Origin: Rhizobium grahamii CCGE 502
Lineage (GTDB): Bacteria > Pseudomonadota > Alphaproteobacteria > Rhizobiales > Rhizobiaceae
DNA: 64,000 nucleotides
Assembly: GCF_000298315.2 (NCBI RefSeq)
Contig: NZ_AEYE02000014.1
Coordinates: 62,001-126,000 of the forward strand
Reading direction: 5' to 3'
Part shown: positions 57,681-64,000 of the stretch, piece after piece
Layout of the letters: the number at the start of each line of letters is the position of its first letter
Numbering within the stretch: the stretch's first letter is position 1
Made by a program: the position numbers and the translations under genes
The notes under the pieces: model-generated
The model's input: only the letters and a program-made list of their open reading frames with translations
What the model was told of the DNA's origin: nothing
Database searches by the model: none

Positions 57681-58706
57681 TCAGGCTCCGAGCTTTCCGA
57701 GACTCGCCAGATTCGGCAATCCGAAGATGGAAATATCTGCCGCTTCGGCAGGCGCAGCAGTGCGCAGCCCTGCCCGCAGCTTGGCAGATCGCGCCCGCGG
57801 GTTTGCCTGCGCTTCCGCCTCGGTCGCAGCAACCATCGGCTTGCCGATCCGTTCGAAGGTCGCTGCACGTTCGTGCGCGACAGGCAGATGACGAGAGCCC
57901 GAAGCCTTGCCGGCACGATCGGAGAAGAACGTCTTGACGATCCGGTCCTCGAGCGAATGGAAGGTAACAACGACGAGACACCCGCCGGGCTTCAGCACAT
58001 GCTCGGCGGCAAACAGCGCCTGCGCCAATTCGCCAAGTTCATCGTTGACAAAGATTCGCAACGCCTGGAAGACGCGGGTCGCCGGATGGATCTTGTCCTT
58101 CATCTTGCGCGGCGTGACGAGTTCGATCAGGCCGGCCAGATCGCGCGTCGTCTCGAACGGTTTTTCCGCCCGCCGCTTTTCAATCGCGTGCGCGATGCGC
58201 GGCGACTGACTTTCCTCTCCGAGAAAATGAAAGATGCGGATGAGATCGGCCACCTTGGCGCGATTGATCACATCGGCCGCGGAAACACCTGCCGCCGACA
58301 TGCGCATGTCCAGCGGACCATTCTTCTGGAACGAGAAGCCGCGATCGGCCTCGTCGATCTGCATCGAGGACACGCCGATATCGAGCACAACTCCATCCAG
58401 TCCGCCGGATGGAGCCGCATCAGCCAATTGAGAGAACTGTGAATGTACGAGCTTCAAGCGACCCTGGCTTTCAGCGACAAGAGCTCGACCGGCTTCGATG
58501 GCGGTCGGATCGCGATCCAGGGCGACAACATTGGCGCCGGCACCCAGAATGGCAGAGGTATAGCCGCCCGCACCAAAGGTGCCGTCGAGAATGATCTTGC
58601 CGGGCGACGGCTCCAGTGCAGCAAGAACCTCGTTGAGAAGAACCGGAATGTGGCGAACCGGTCCGCCACCGGCATCAGTTGAATCTCCGCCAGGATTCGC
58701 CGCCAT
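57681..58706 (-). CDS. rsmH: 16S rRNA m4C1402 methyltransferase RsmH (MraW)
   Basis: A 341-residue S-adenosylmethionine-dependent enzyme that methylates the N4 of cytidine 1402 in 16S rRNA. Motifs: [20 protein letters not shown] near 18, [20 protein letters not shown] (motif I) near 38, [20 protein letters not shown] near 105, [19 protein letters not shown] near 215, and [17 protein letters not shown] near 255. ATG 58706 follows GAGGGA. Longer upstream readings would cross mraZ. It follows mraZ by 17 bases. Confidence 0.95.
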   Translation of the reverse strand: MAANPGGDSTDAGGGPVRHIPVLLNEVLAALEPSPGKIILDGTFGAGGYTSAILGAGANVVALDRDPTAIEAGRALVAESQGRLKLVHSQFSQLADAAPSGGLDGVVLDIGVSSMQIDEADRGFSFQKNGPLDMRMSAAGVSAADVINRAKVADLIRIFHFLGEESQSPRIAHAIEKRRAEKPFETTRDLAGLIELVTPRKMKDKIHPATRVFQALRIFVNDELGELAQALFAAEHVLKPGGCLVVVTFHSLEDRIVKTFFSDRAGKASGSRHLPVAHERAATFERIGKPMVAATEAEAQANPRARSAKLRAGLRTAAPAEAADISIFGLPNLASLGKLGA

Positions 58707-58723
58707 TCCGTTCCCTCGTACCG

Positions 58724-59161
58724 TTAGGAACGCCTGCCCGCCAGCCGACGCCCTCCTCGTGCCTGCATCTGGGCAGCCTGAAATGCCTGCGGCTGCCACA
58801 GCTGAAAATGATCCGCCCGACCGACGAAGGTCACCTCGTCCGAGATACCGGTGAAGTCGCGGATGAAATCCGTGACCATCAGCCGACCCTCCGCATCGAG
58901 CCTCATGAAGATACCGCCCCCGTGGATGAGAAGCGACATCTCGTTCGCGTCCGGCGAAAACGGATCCTCCGCAGAAATCTGACGCTCGAACCTCTCCAGG
59001 AGATCCGGACCGCCGACGCTGATCGCCGGAAACACAAAGTCCTGGAAGCAATAGAGCTCCTGAACATTGCGCTGCGCCAGCACGGATCGAAACGCCGCCG
59101 GCACGGAAACCCTGCCCTTGGAATCGATTCTGTTGGTCGCATTTGAAAGGAAGCGGCTCAT
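58724..59161 (-). CDS. mraZ: Transcriptional regulator MraZ
   Basis: A 145-residue DNA-binding protein of the SpoVT/AbrB fold that represses its own division/wall operon in the bacteria studied. Two copies of the family motif are seen: [18 protein letters not shown] near residue 12 and [16 protein letters not shown] near 93. A second Met codon 12 bases upstream (59173) is also possible, with GGGA in front of it. It is the first gene of the cluster. The four-repeat operator at 59337-59371 is its probable binding site. Confidence 0.94.
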   Translation of the reverse strand: MSRFLSNATNRIDSKGRVSVPAAFRSVLAQRNVQELYCFQDFVFPAISVGGPDLLERFERQISAEDPFSPDANEMSLLIHGGGIFMRLDAEGRLMVTDFIRDFTGISDEVTFVGRADHFQLWQPQAFQAAQMQARGGRRLAGRRS

Positions 59162-59336
59162 GACACGAAACATCCGTTCCCGAAAGAGCCCGGACTGAAC
59201 TCAGGAGCCCGGAATCTCTAAATTCAGGCACAGCTTCGCGAGCCGAATGGGCAAGATCCCATCCGGCGCCTTCGGAGCGGAAGACGCCTTGGCTTTGCGA
59301 TTGTTGGGCACCTACTTGCCCTTGCGCAGTGCATGA

Positions 59337-59371
59337 ATGGGATAACATGGGACCATATGGGCGTCAATGGG
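59337..59371 (-). promoter_or_regulatory. MraZ operator with embedded sigma-70-like promoter
   Basis: Four ATGGG direct repeats lie on the plus strand at 59337, 59347, 59357 and 59367, spaced exactly 10 bp. This matches the known MraZ target, TGGGN repeats with 5-bp spacers. On the minus strand TTGACG (59367-59362) and TATCCC (59344-59339), 17 bp apart, make a sigma-70-like promoter within the repeats. MraZ bound here would block RNA polymerase. The leader to the mraZ start is about 170 bases. Confidence 0.85.
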
Positions 59372-59382
59372 AAACGCCCGTC

Positions 59383-59637
59383 TCACGATGAGCGAAGTAT
59401 CCGAAATTTATAAGCTGTTAAGTTTAACAAAGGGTTAGGATCGAGCTTGCGGACACCGGACAGCCTAACCGCCGGAGCGCCCTCAAAGGCCACATGTGGC
59501 TCAAATTGGCACAGCAAAATATGCGCTTCTATACAGAGGCTTAATGCATCCTCTTCAAGAGTGGCAGCACCCGTCTCGAACGCTCGCACGAAGAGGTATG
59601 CAGCCTCTATCTCCTTTGAAGTAATAGGCCGAGCCAT
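59383..59637 (-). CDS. Small hypothetical protein
   Basis: An 84-residue ORF, starting MARPITSKEIEAAYLFVRAF and continuing with an acidic helical part (TLEEDALSLCIEAHILL). There is no clear ribosome binding site, signal peptide or known motif. It ends 12 bases before the mraZ operator, on the same strand, so transcription through it would reach mraZ. I do not recognise it; it could be real or a chance frame. Confidence 0.42.
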   Translation of the reverse strand: MARPITSKEIEAAYLFVRAFETGAATLEEDALSLCIEAHILLCQFEPHVAFEGAPAVRLSGVRKLDPNPLLNLTAYKFRILRSS

Positions 59638-59740
59638 TCGGCTGCTGCCACGTGCAAAATAATGAACGGCCGGAGAATTGAATTAGCTCACCGCTGCCGC
59701 ATATTAATTGAAGCTAAATAAGCAACCGTGGAGTAACACT

Positions 59741-59935
59741 ATGACAAACTTCACATTAAAGGGACTTCTTTACGGACGCTTTGAGCCGGAAAAACGTATT
59801 CCGCTGTCGCAGTCGGGAATGACGACTGACATCCAATGCGATTCCTGCGGCAAGATTTTCAAGCGCTGGTCCATTCTCGCCCGCAGCAGCACGACCTGCG
59901 AGGAATGTCTGGCGAAGGCGCCGACCGCCCACTAG
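59741..59935 (+). CDS. Small zinc-ribbon protein
   Basis: A 64-residue protein with two CxxC knuckles, CDSCGKIF near residue 33 and CEEC near 53, separated by a basic segment with RWSILARSSTT. This is a four-cysteine zinc-ribbon pattern. The ATG at 59741 has GGAG nine bases upstream; a TTG 11 codons earlier lacks one. No specific family was recognised. It lies next to rnpB, convergent with it. RNA or DNA binding is a guess from fold only. Confidence 0.65.
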   Translation: MTNFTLKGLLYGRFEPEKRIPLSQSGMTTDIQCDSCGKIFKRWSILARSSTTCEECLAKAPTAH

Positions 59936-59971
59936 CAATCGACGGCAATCACAAAGACATGCTTCCGCAAG

Positions 59972-60383
59972 GGGTAGTTCGCCAGCTGGCCTGTAAGCCG
60001 GGTTCTGTATGGCCCCGGCCGAAGCCGGAACGTGGCAGCCATTCCTCTGGGACAGCGTTCGCACGCTGCCTCACGCAACCCACCCGGATGACTGACCTGG
60101 AAACCGGCCGGAAGGCTTTCGCCTCCCACGTCATCCCTATTCGGTCTTGCTCCCGGTGGGGTTTACCTTGCCATCGCCGTTACCGGAAATGCGGTGGGCT
60201 CTTACCCCACCCTTTCACCCTTACCTGCCGAGGCAGGCGGTTTGCTTTCTGTGGCACTTTCCCTGAGGTCGCCCTCGCCGGACGTTATCCGGCACCGTGT
60301 TTCCTTGGAGCCCGGACTTTCCTCACCCTACCGCCTTTCGGCATTGGTAAAGCGCGGCTGCCCGGCCAACTGGCAAGGCTCCC
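59972..60383 (-). ncRNA. rnpB: RNase P RNA (class A)
   Basis: The catalytic RNA of RNase P, which removes 5' leaders from pre-tRNA. On the minus strand the 5' region has GCCAGTTGGCC, which pairs with GGCCAGCTGGC near the 3' end to form P1. The conserved core GAGGAAAGTCCGGGCTCC follows near 60325, GGTAAACCCC (tRNA CCA-binding loop L15) near 60160, and ACAGAACCCGGCTTAC near 60000. Length of about 410 bases suits rhizobia. Ends are approximate to within 5-10 bases. Confidence 0.92.
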
Positions 60384-60466
60384 TTAGCGGAGACACGGAG
60401 CGAATGCCACCGAAATATTGCCGGCTTCGCGCCGACAAAGCTCTGTCCAGTGACAAGACTCTATGC

Positions 60467-61654
60467 CTAGCGGAAAACCGGTGTCAGTTCCCGGCCGAAG
60501 TCCTCTGCCCCGAGCCAGCCCTGCGTCATGACGACGGCCCCTAGCCGGCCGAGTTCGTCGGACGATTTCGCGGCAACGAAATTGCCACCAGCCAGGACAG
60601 CGATCCGCGGTGAATCCGTATAGCCGACATAAGGATACGCGGTCGTCGTGAAGGTTGACACACACGGCGCGGAGGTCGTTGGGCAGCCAGCCAAGGCCGG
60701 CATCAGCCGCAGCGCCGTTGAGACCAGACTGTCGCGCTCAAGTAGATCGCCGTCCGAGCGAAACCACGTTCCGATATCCCCGAGCGTCTCGAATGACCGC
60801 GCCTCCAGATCGCCGCCGAGCTTCAGGTAGGTCCGACCATCGGGGTATCGCACCGGTGGCAGGATATAGACGTGGTCCTCATCGCGATCGCCGAAGACAA
60901 TCGTCGAAGGCATGCCGGAGAAAGTCGCCATCTCCCCTTCGCCAAGCTCAAAGAAGGCAACGGTGCGGGCGGCAATTCTGATGTCGATCGGAGCTGGCAG
61001 GAGATCGTTGAAATTACTGAAACCGCCAGCGGCAACCAGCACGCGCTCCGCAGTATAGCTCTTGCCACCAGCCTCAACTTCGACAGATGGGCCTCGGTCG
61101 CGAACCGAGGTAACAGTTGCACCTACGACCGTTGCGCCTGCCTGCTCGGCAAGCATGGTTTGCGCCCGAACCAAAGCGCGCGGATTGATGTGCCCCGCCC
61201 GCCGCTCTTCGAAATAGCCGTTGTGGGACGGATCGAAGGAGAACTGAGGAAAGCGCTCACGCAACGCTGCCGGCGTAAGCGCTTCAACGTCAAGACCGAG
61301 GGTTTCGCTGACCTGCAGCGCCCGCCCGAGAAACCCCTCGCCCGGCCGCGCGGGCGGTCCGGTAAACAGACAACCCGCTTCCGAGAAAAAGGAGATACCG
61401 CTTTTCGCTTCCATCTCCCCGTAGCGATCGAGCGAACGTGCCGCGAGGGTCGCCCAGACCTTATTGTCGTCGAAGGACCGCGTAATGCGAGCCTCGTCGT
61501 AGTGGCTGGCAAACACGCCGTGATGGTTCTTGCGCTCGGCCGGCTCGCTGGGGCCGATAAGCGCAACGCCCTCGATCATACCGGAAAGATGGCGGGCAGC
61601 AGCCGCGCCCATCATTCCGCGTCCGACGATGATCACCTTGAAATCAACTGCCAT
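60467..61654 (-). CDS. FAD-dependent oxidoreductase (DAO/sarcosine oxidase-like)
   Basis: A 395-residue flavoprotein of the D-amino-acid oxidase superfamily. The N-terminal FAD fold has VIIVGRGMMGAAAARHL, the middle has FEERRAGHINPRALVRAQTM near 150 and RVLVAAGGFSNFN near 205, and the C-terminal FAD part has IAVLAGGNFVAAKSSDELG near 350. This arrangement is typical of sarcosine/N-methyl-amino-acid oxidases, but the substrate is unknown. It stands alone between rnpB and a transglycosylase. Confidence 0.86.
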   Translation of the reverse strand: MAVDFKVIIVGRGMMGAAAARHLSGMIEGVALIGPSEPAERKNHHGVFASHYDEARITRSFDDNKVWATLAARSLDRYGEMEAKSGISFFSEAGCLFTGPPARPGEGFLGRALQVSETLGLDVEALTPAALRERFPQFSFDPSHNGYFEERRAGHINPRALVRAQTMLAEQAGATVVGATVTSVRDRGPSVEVEAGGKSYTAERVLVAAGGFSNFNDLLPAPIDIRIAARTVAFFELGEGEMATFSGMPSTIVFGDRDEDHVYILPPVRYPDGRTYLKLGGDLEARSFETLGDIGTWFRSDGDLLERDSLVSTALRLMPALAGCPTTSAPCVSTFTTTAYPYVGYTDSPRIAVLAGGNFVAAKSSDELGRLGAVVMTQGWLGAEDFGRELTPVFR

Positions 61655-61755
61655 ATGTCACCTCATTTTCCGAGGTCGGATAACACAGGCGCCACGTTGA
61701 ATCATATTGTTAAGTGCCAGCTCGAAGCGATTCTCGAACAAGCACTTTCATGCGA

Positions 61756-62271
61756 TCAAAGCATCGCCAGGACCTTGCCGCAGTAAGCCTTCGAAACCGG
61801 GTTCATGCGGGTTGCGCCATGGCCGGCATTGTACTTCAGGATCGTACCGCAAGTTTCGCCACCGCCTAGCTGATGTGCTGCAGCCAGATACTTCATGCCG
61901 AACTTGATGTTCGTCTCAGGGTCGAACAAGCCCTTCGCAGGGCCCGAGTAGCCCATCATGCGTGCCGTCGCCGGCTTGATCTGCATGAGGCCGATTTCGC
62001 CCGCGCTGCCGCGTGCATTCGGATTGAAATTGCTCTCGACGCGCACGACCGCACGAGCGAGCTCAACGGGGACGTTGTACTGGTTGGCATACTTGACGAT
62101 GATCGCGGAATATTTGTTGGCTGTGAAATCCGGCATTGCATAACCGCTGGTGCGGTCAACGGTCTTCAAGGGGATTGTCTGAGATCTTGCGCCCCATTCG
62201 CCCGCGAAGGCGCAGTTGATACCCATCAACAGTGCGCTGGCGCACACTGCAGCAGAAATAATCTTCTTCAT
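61756..62271 (-). CDS. Lytic transglycosylase, SLT domain
   Basis: A 171-residue periplasmic enzyme that cleaves the glycan strand of peptidoglycan. A signal peptide (MKKIISAAVCASALL to CAFA) is followed by a single SLT domain with the catalytic Glu in VVRVESNFNPNARGSAGEIG near 75, GLMQIKPATARMMG near 95, and TILKYNAGHGATRM near 145. It is short, a minimal SLT protein. The next gene on the same strand upstream encodes a wall amidase. Confidence 0.92.
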   Translation of the reverse strand: MKKIISAAVCASALLMGINCAFAGEWGARSQTIPLKTVDRTSGYAMPDFTANKYSAIIVKYANQYNVPVELARAVVRVESNFNPNARGSAGEIGLMQIKPATARMMGYSGPAKGLFDPETNIKFGMKYLAAAHQLGGGETCGTILKYNAGHGATRMNPVSKAYCGKVLAML

Positions 62272-62532
62272 TTAGTCTAATTACTCCGACCCAAAGAATT
62301 TCCGGATCGCAGTTGAAATAACAATCCGGTCGTATGCAGCAGATATATATTATATATTCTGCAGCAATTCTTTTTGTTTCAATTGACGGCCGCTAGAAAC
62401 CCCAAACAACACAAGCGGCGCCGTTCGACGATTGGCGTTAGACCACCGCAATGAGGAGATAATAGGGAAATGATGTGGCGACGCAGCAGACTCTCAAAAT
62501 CCTGAGAATCCACGCCCCTCTAAAAGTACTAC

Positions 62533-63297
62533 TTATGCGGAGTAACGCGGCAGCGACGCCAGCAAACGGTGCAGCGTGTCGATCGTCGAAAAATCCGCGA
62601 TCCCGTCGATTCGAGCGGGCCGAAAATGGCGCTGGAAGGCCTCGATATCGCCAGCCATCTTGTCGGAGAATTGGCCTGTGATCTCAGTCGCATAGCCATA
62701 AAGCGAGAGCATCGACTGTAGGGCCTCGACCGGCTGGCCGCTGTCGCCGCGTTGGAAAAATCTTCCACCGGAGATCGCAGCTGGCTCAACCCAGTGCCCC
62801 ACACCGGCCTTGTGGAGCTCTGACCAAGGAAATTTTTCTCCTGGGTCAACCTTCCGAATCGGTGCTACATCGGAGTGCCCGAGCACCCTTTCGGGGGCAA
62901 TGGACCAACGTTGGCCGCAATCGCGACACAATTCGATGACCGCTTGAATTTGTTCTTGAGGATACTCGGGGAGCCCTCCGGGATGACCCGCATTGGCGAT
63001 CTCGATTCCGATCGACAAAGAGTTGATATCGGTCTCCCCCCGCCAGTAACTTTTGCCGGCGTGCCAGGCACGGCGGTTCTCGGGGACGAGCTGCAGAACC
63101 TCGCCATCTTCACCGACGAAGTAGTGGCTCGAGACCTGACTTTCGTCCTGACAGAGCCACTCCAAGGCTCTGTCAGGCGTCGGCATGCCTGTATAGTGAA
63201 GAAGGATCATGTCTGGCCTGCGCCCATCAGCACGTTCGCCGTGATTTGGCGATGGGCGAACGGTCGCTTTCCGGTAGTCGGCCTCGAACGAGGTCAT
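62533..63297 (-). CDS. N-acetylmuramoyl-L-alanine amidase with peptidoglycan-binding domain (AmpD/AmiD-like)
   Basis: A 254-residue zinc amidase that removes the peptide from muramic acid. The Amidase_2 domain has zinc ligands in MILLHYTGMPTPDRALEWL near 31 and VLGHSDVAPIRKVDPG near 140, and the catalytic Glu in SIGIEIANAGH near 94. A peptidoglycan-binding domain follows near 180-250 (DSGQPVEALQSMLSLYGYA). No signal peptide is evident, so it may act on cytosolic anhydro-muropeptides. The start overlaps the stop of the DnaJ-domain gene (ATGA). Confidence 0.92.
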   Translation of the reverse strand: MTSFEADYRKATVRPSPNHGERADGRRPDMILLHYTGMPTPDRALEWLCQDESQVSSHYFVGEDGEVLQLVPENRRAWHAGKSYWRGETDINSLSIGIEIANAGHPGGLPEYPQEQIQAVIELCRDCGQRWSIAPERVLGHSDVAPIRKVDPGEKFPWSELHKAGVGHWVEPAAISGGRFFQRGDSGQPVEALQSMLSLYGYATEITGQFSDKMAGDIEAFQRHFRPARIDGIADFSTIDTLHRLLASLPRYSA

Positions 63298-64000
63298 GCT
63301 GCGCGGCGTTCCTTCTCGATTGCCTCGTAGGCTGCATTCAGCGCAGCCATGCGCTCATTGGCAATCGCATGGAACTCGGCCGGCACGCCTCGCGAAATCA
63401 GCCGATCAGGATGATGTTCGCTGACAAGCCCATGATAGCGGCGACGGATCGTCGTGAAGTCGTCGGAGGGCGAAACGCCGAGCACCTTGTAGGGATCGCG
63501 GCCCATGGAAACATGCCGCGCTGCAATTCGTTCGAAATGATCTTCATTCATATGGAAGATCTCGCTCACATGCCGCAGGAACGCCAATTCCTTCTCATGG
63601 ATGACCCCATCCGCTTTGGCGATATGGAAGAGACCGTCCAGCACCTCTTCTAGCACCGGGCAATTGGCCGCGCACGTCACGCACAAGGATGACAGGCGCT
63701 CCGCATAGGCTTCATAACCGGCGACGTCTTGACGCGCCAGATTGTAGAGGCGTGCGACATTCTTTGCCTGCTCCGGCGGAAACTCGAAGATCTCGCGAAA
63801 GGCGTCCACCTCCCGCTCGCTCACAATTCCATCGGCCTTGGCCATTTTTGCCGACAGAGCGATGATGGCGACCGAGAAGGCCACCTTGCGGCGCGTCTCG
63901 GGGTCTCCCTCGAAAACTGTCCGGATAGCCTCGACCACCGCCGAAAGGACGTTGCCCGCGGTATTGCCAATGGCATTCAGCAGTTTTTCCCAGAAGGACA
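63294..64000 (-). CDS. TerB/DnaJ domain protein (DjlA-like), start just outside the window
   Basis: A TerB-like helical domain (FSVAIIALSAKMAKADGIVS, then GLFHIAKADGVIHEKELAFL) is followed by a C-terminal J domain with HPD (VSEHHPDRLISRG), which would stimulate a DnaK ATPase. The frame continues to the last base of the window as SFWEKLLNAIGNTAGNVLSA; base 64000 is the T of the probable ATG whose A is at 64001. The full protein would then be 235 residues. It lacks the N-terminal membrane helix of E. coli DjlA. It overlaps the amidase gene by four bases. Confidence 0.88.
   Translation of the reverse strand, partial: SFWEKLLNAIGNTAGNVLSAVVEAIRTVFEGDPETRRKVAFSVAIIALSAKMAKADGIVSEREVDAFREIFEFPPEQAKNVARLYNLARQDVAGYEAYAERLSSLCVTCAANCPVLEEVLDGLFHIAKADGVIHEKELAFLRHVSEIFHMNEDHFERIAARHVSMGRDPYKVLGVSPSDDFTTIRRRYHGLVSEHHPDRLISRGVPAEFHAIANERMAALNAAYEAIEKERRAA

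Noticed and set aside
62338-62361. GCAGA...TCTGC palindrome around an alternating TA run before the transglycosylase gene
   Set aside because: The arms are only 5 bp and the centre is simple TA repeat; likely just an A+T-rich promoter region.
62471-62510. Micro-ORF of 11 codons with GGAG in front, between transglycosylase and amidase genes
   Set aside because: Too short to support, no conservation can be judged, and it is rich in Arg/Ser with no features.

Overview
The window looks like chromosome of a Rhizobiaceae alphaproteobacterium (Rhizobium/Ensifer/Agrobacterium group). The evidence is high G+C with strong G/C at third codon positions, a long FtsZ ending in an IPAFLRRQ-type tail, rhizobial-style flagellin and chemotaxis proteins, a class A RNase P RNA, and an extended division/wall cluster with bamD-recN-ligA downstream. 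No phage, insertion sequence, integrase, tRNA, rRNA operon or CRISPR array was seen.

Positions 1-11649 are a patchwork of small units: an aldo/keto reductase divergent from a LysR regulator, an AbrB-type membrane protein, an AraC regulator divergent from a DUF2000 protein, an OmpA-like lipoprotein, an orphan flagellin, and an RND pump with its adaptor. Positions 11650-23120 carry a UvrD-type helicase, a 34-residue exported mini-protein, a DUF488 and a methyltransferase-like membrane protein, a PAS-PAS-GGDEF gene that appears broken in two, a GluP-type sugar permease, nicotinamidase, AzlCD and an M24 aminopeptidase. Positions 23121-32146 hold a 57-residue gene behind a textbook sigma-54 promoter, the sco-monooxygenase-prmA unit, an MCP-CheW pair, and several housekeeping or hypothetical genes.

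Positions 32168-59161 are dominated by minus-strand wall and division genes. In transcription order they are mraZ-rsmH-ftsL-ftsI-murE-murF-mraY-murD-ftsW-murG-murC-murB, then a plus-strand MFS transporter that interrupts the cluster, then ddl-ftsQ-ftsA-ftsZ, lpxC, and bamD-recN-ligA. Many junctions overlap (ATGA) or are 1-6 bases apart, so translational coupling is likely. Together these genes make UDP-MurNAc-pentapeptide and lipid II, insert wall at the septum, and build the Z ring. Upstream of mraZ four ATGGG repeats at exact 10-bp spacing overlap a sigma-70-like promoter, as expected for MraZ autoregulation.

Positions 59383-64000 contain a small hypothetical gene, a zinc-ribbon mini-protein, rnpB, a FAD oxidoreductase, a lytic transglycosylase, an AmpD-like amidase and a DnaJ-domain protein whose start codon begins one base beyond the window.

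Most of the window is ordinary core genome. The points most worth following are the sigma-54-driven 57-residue gene, the exported 34-residue peptide, the split diguanylate cyclase, the MraZ operator, and the CtrA-like box before the transporter inside the division cluster.
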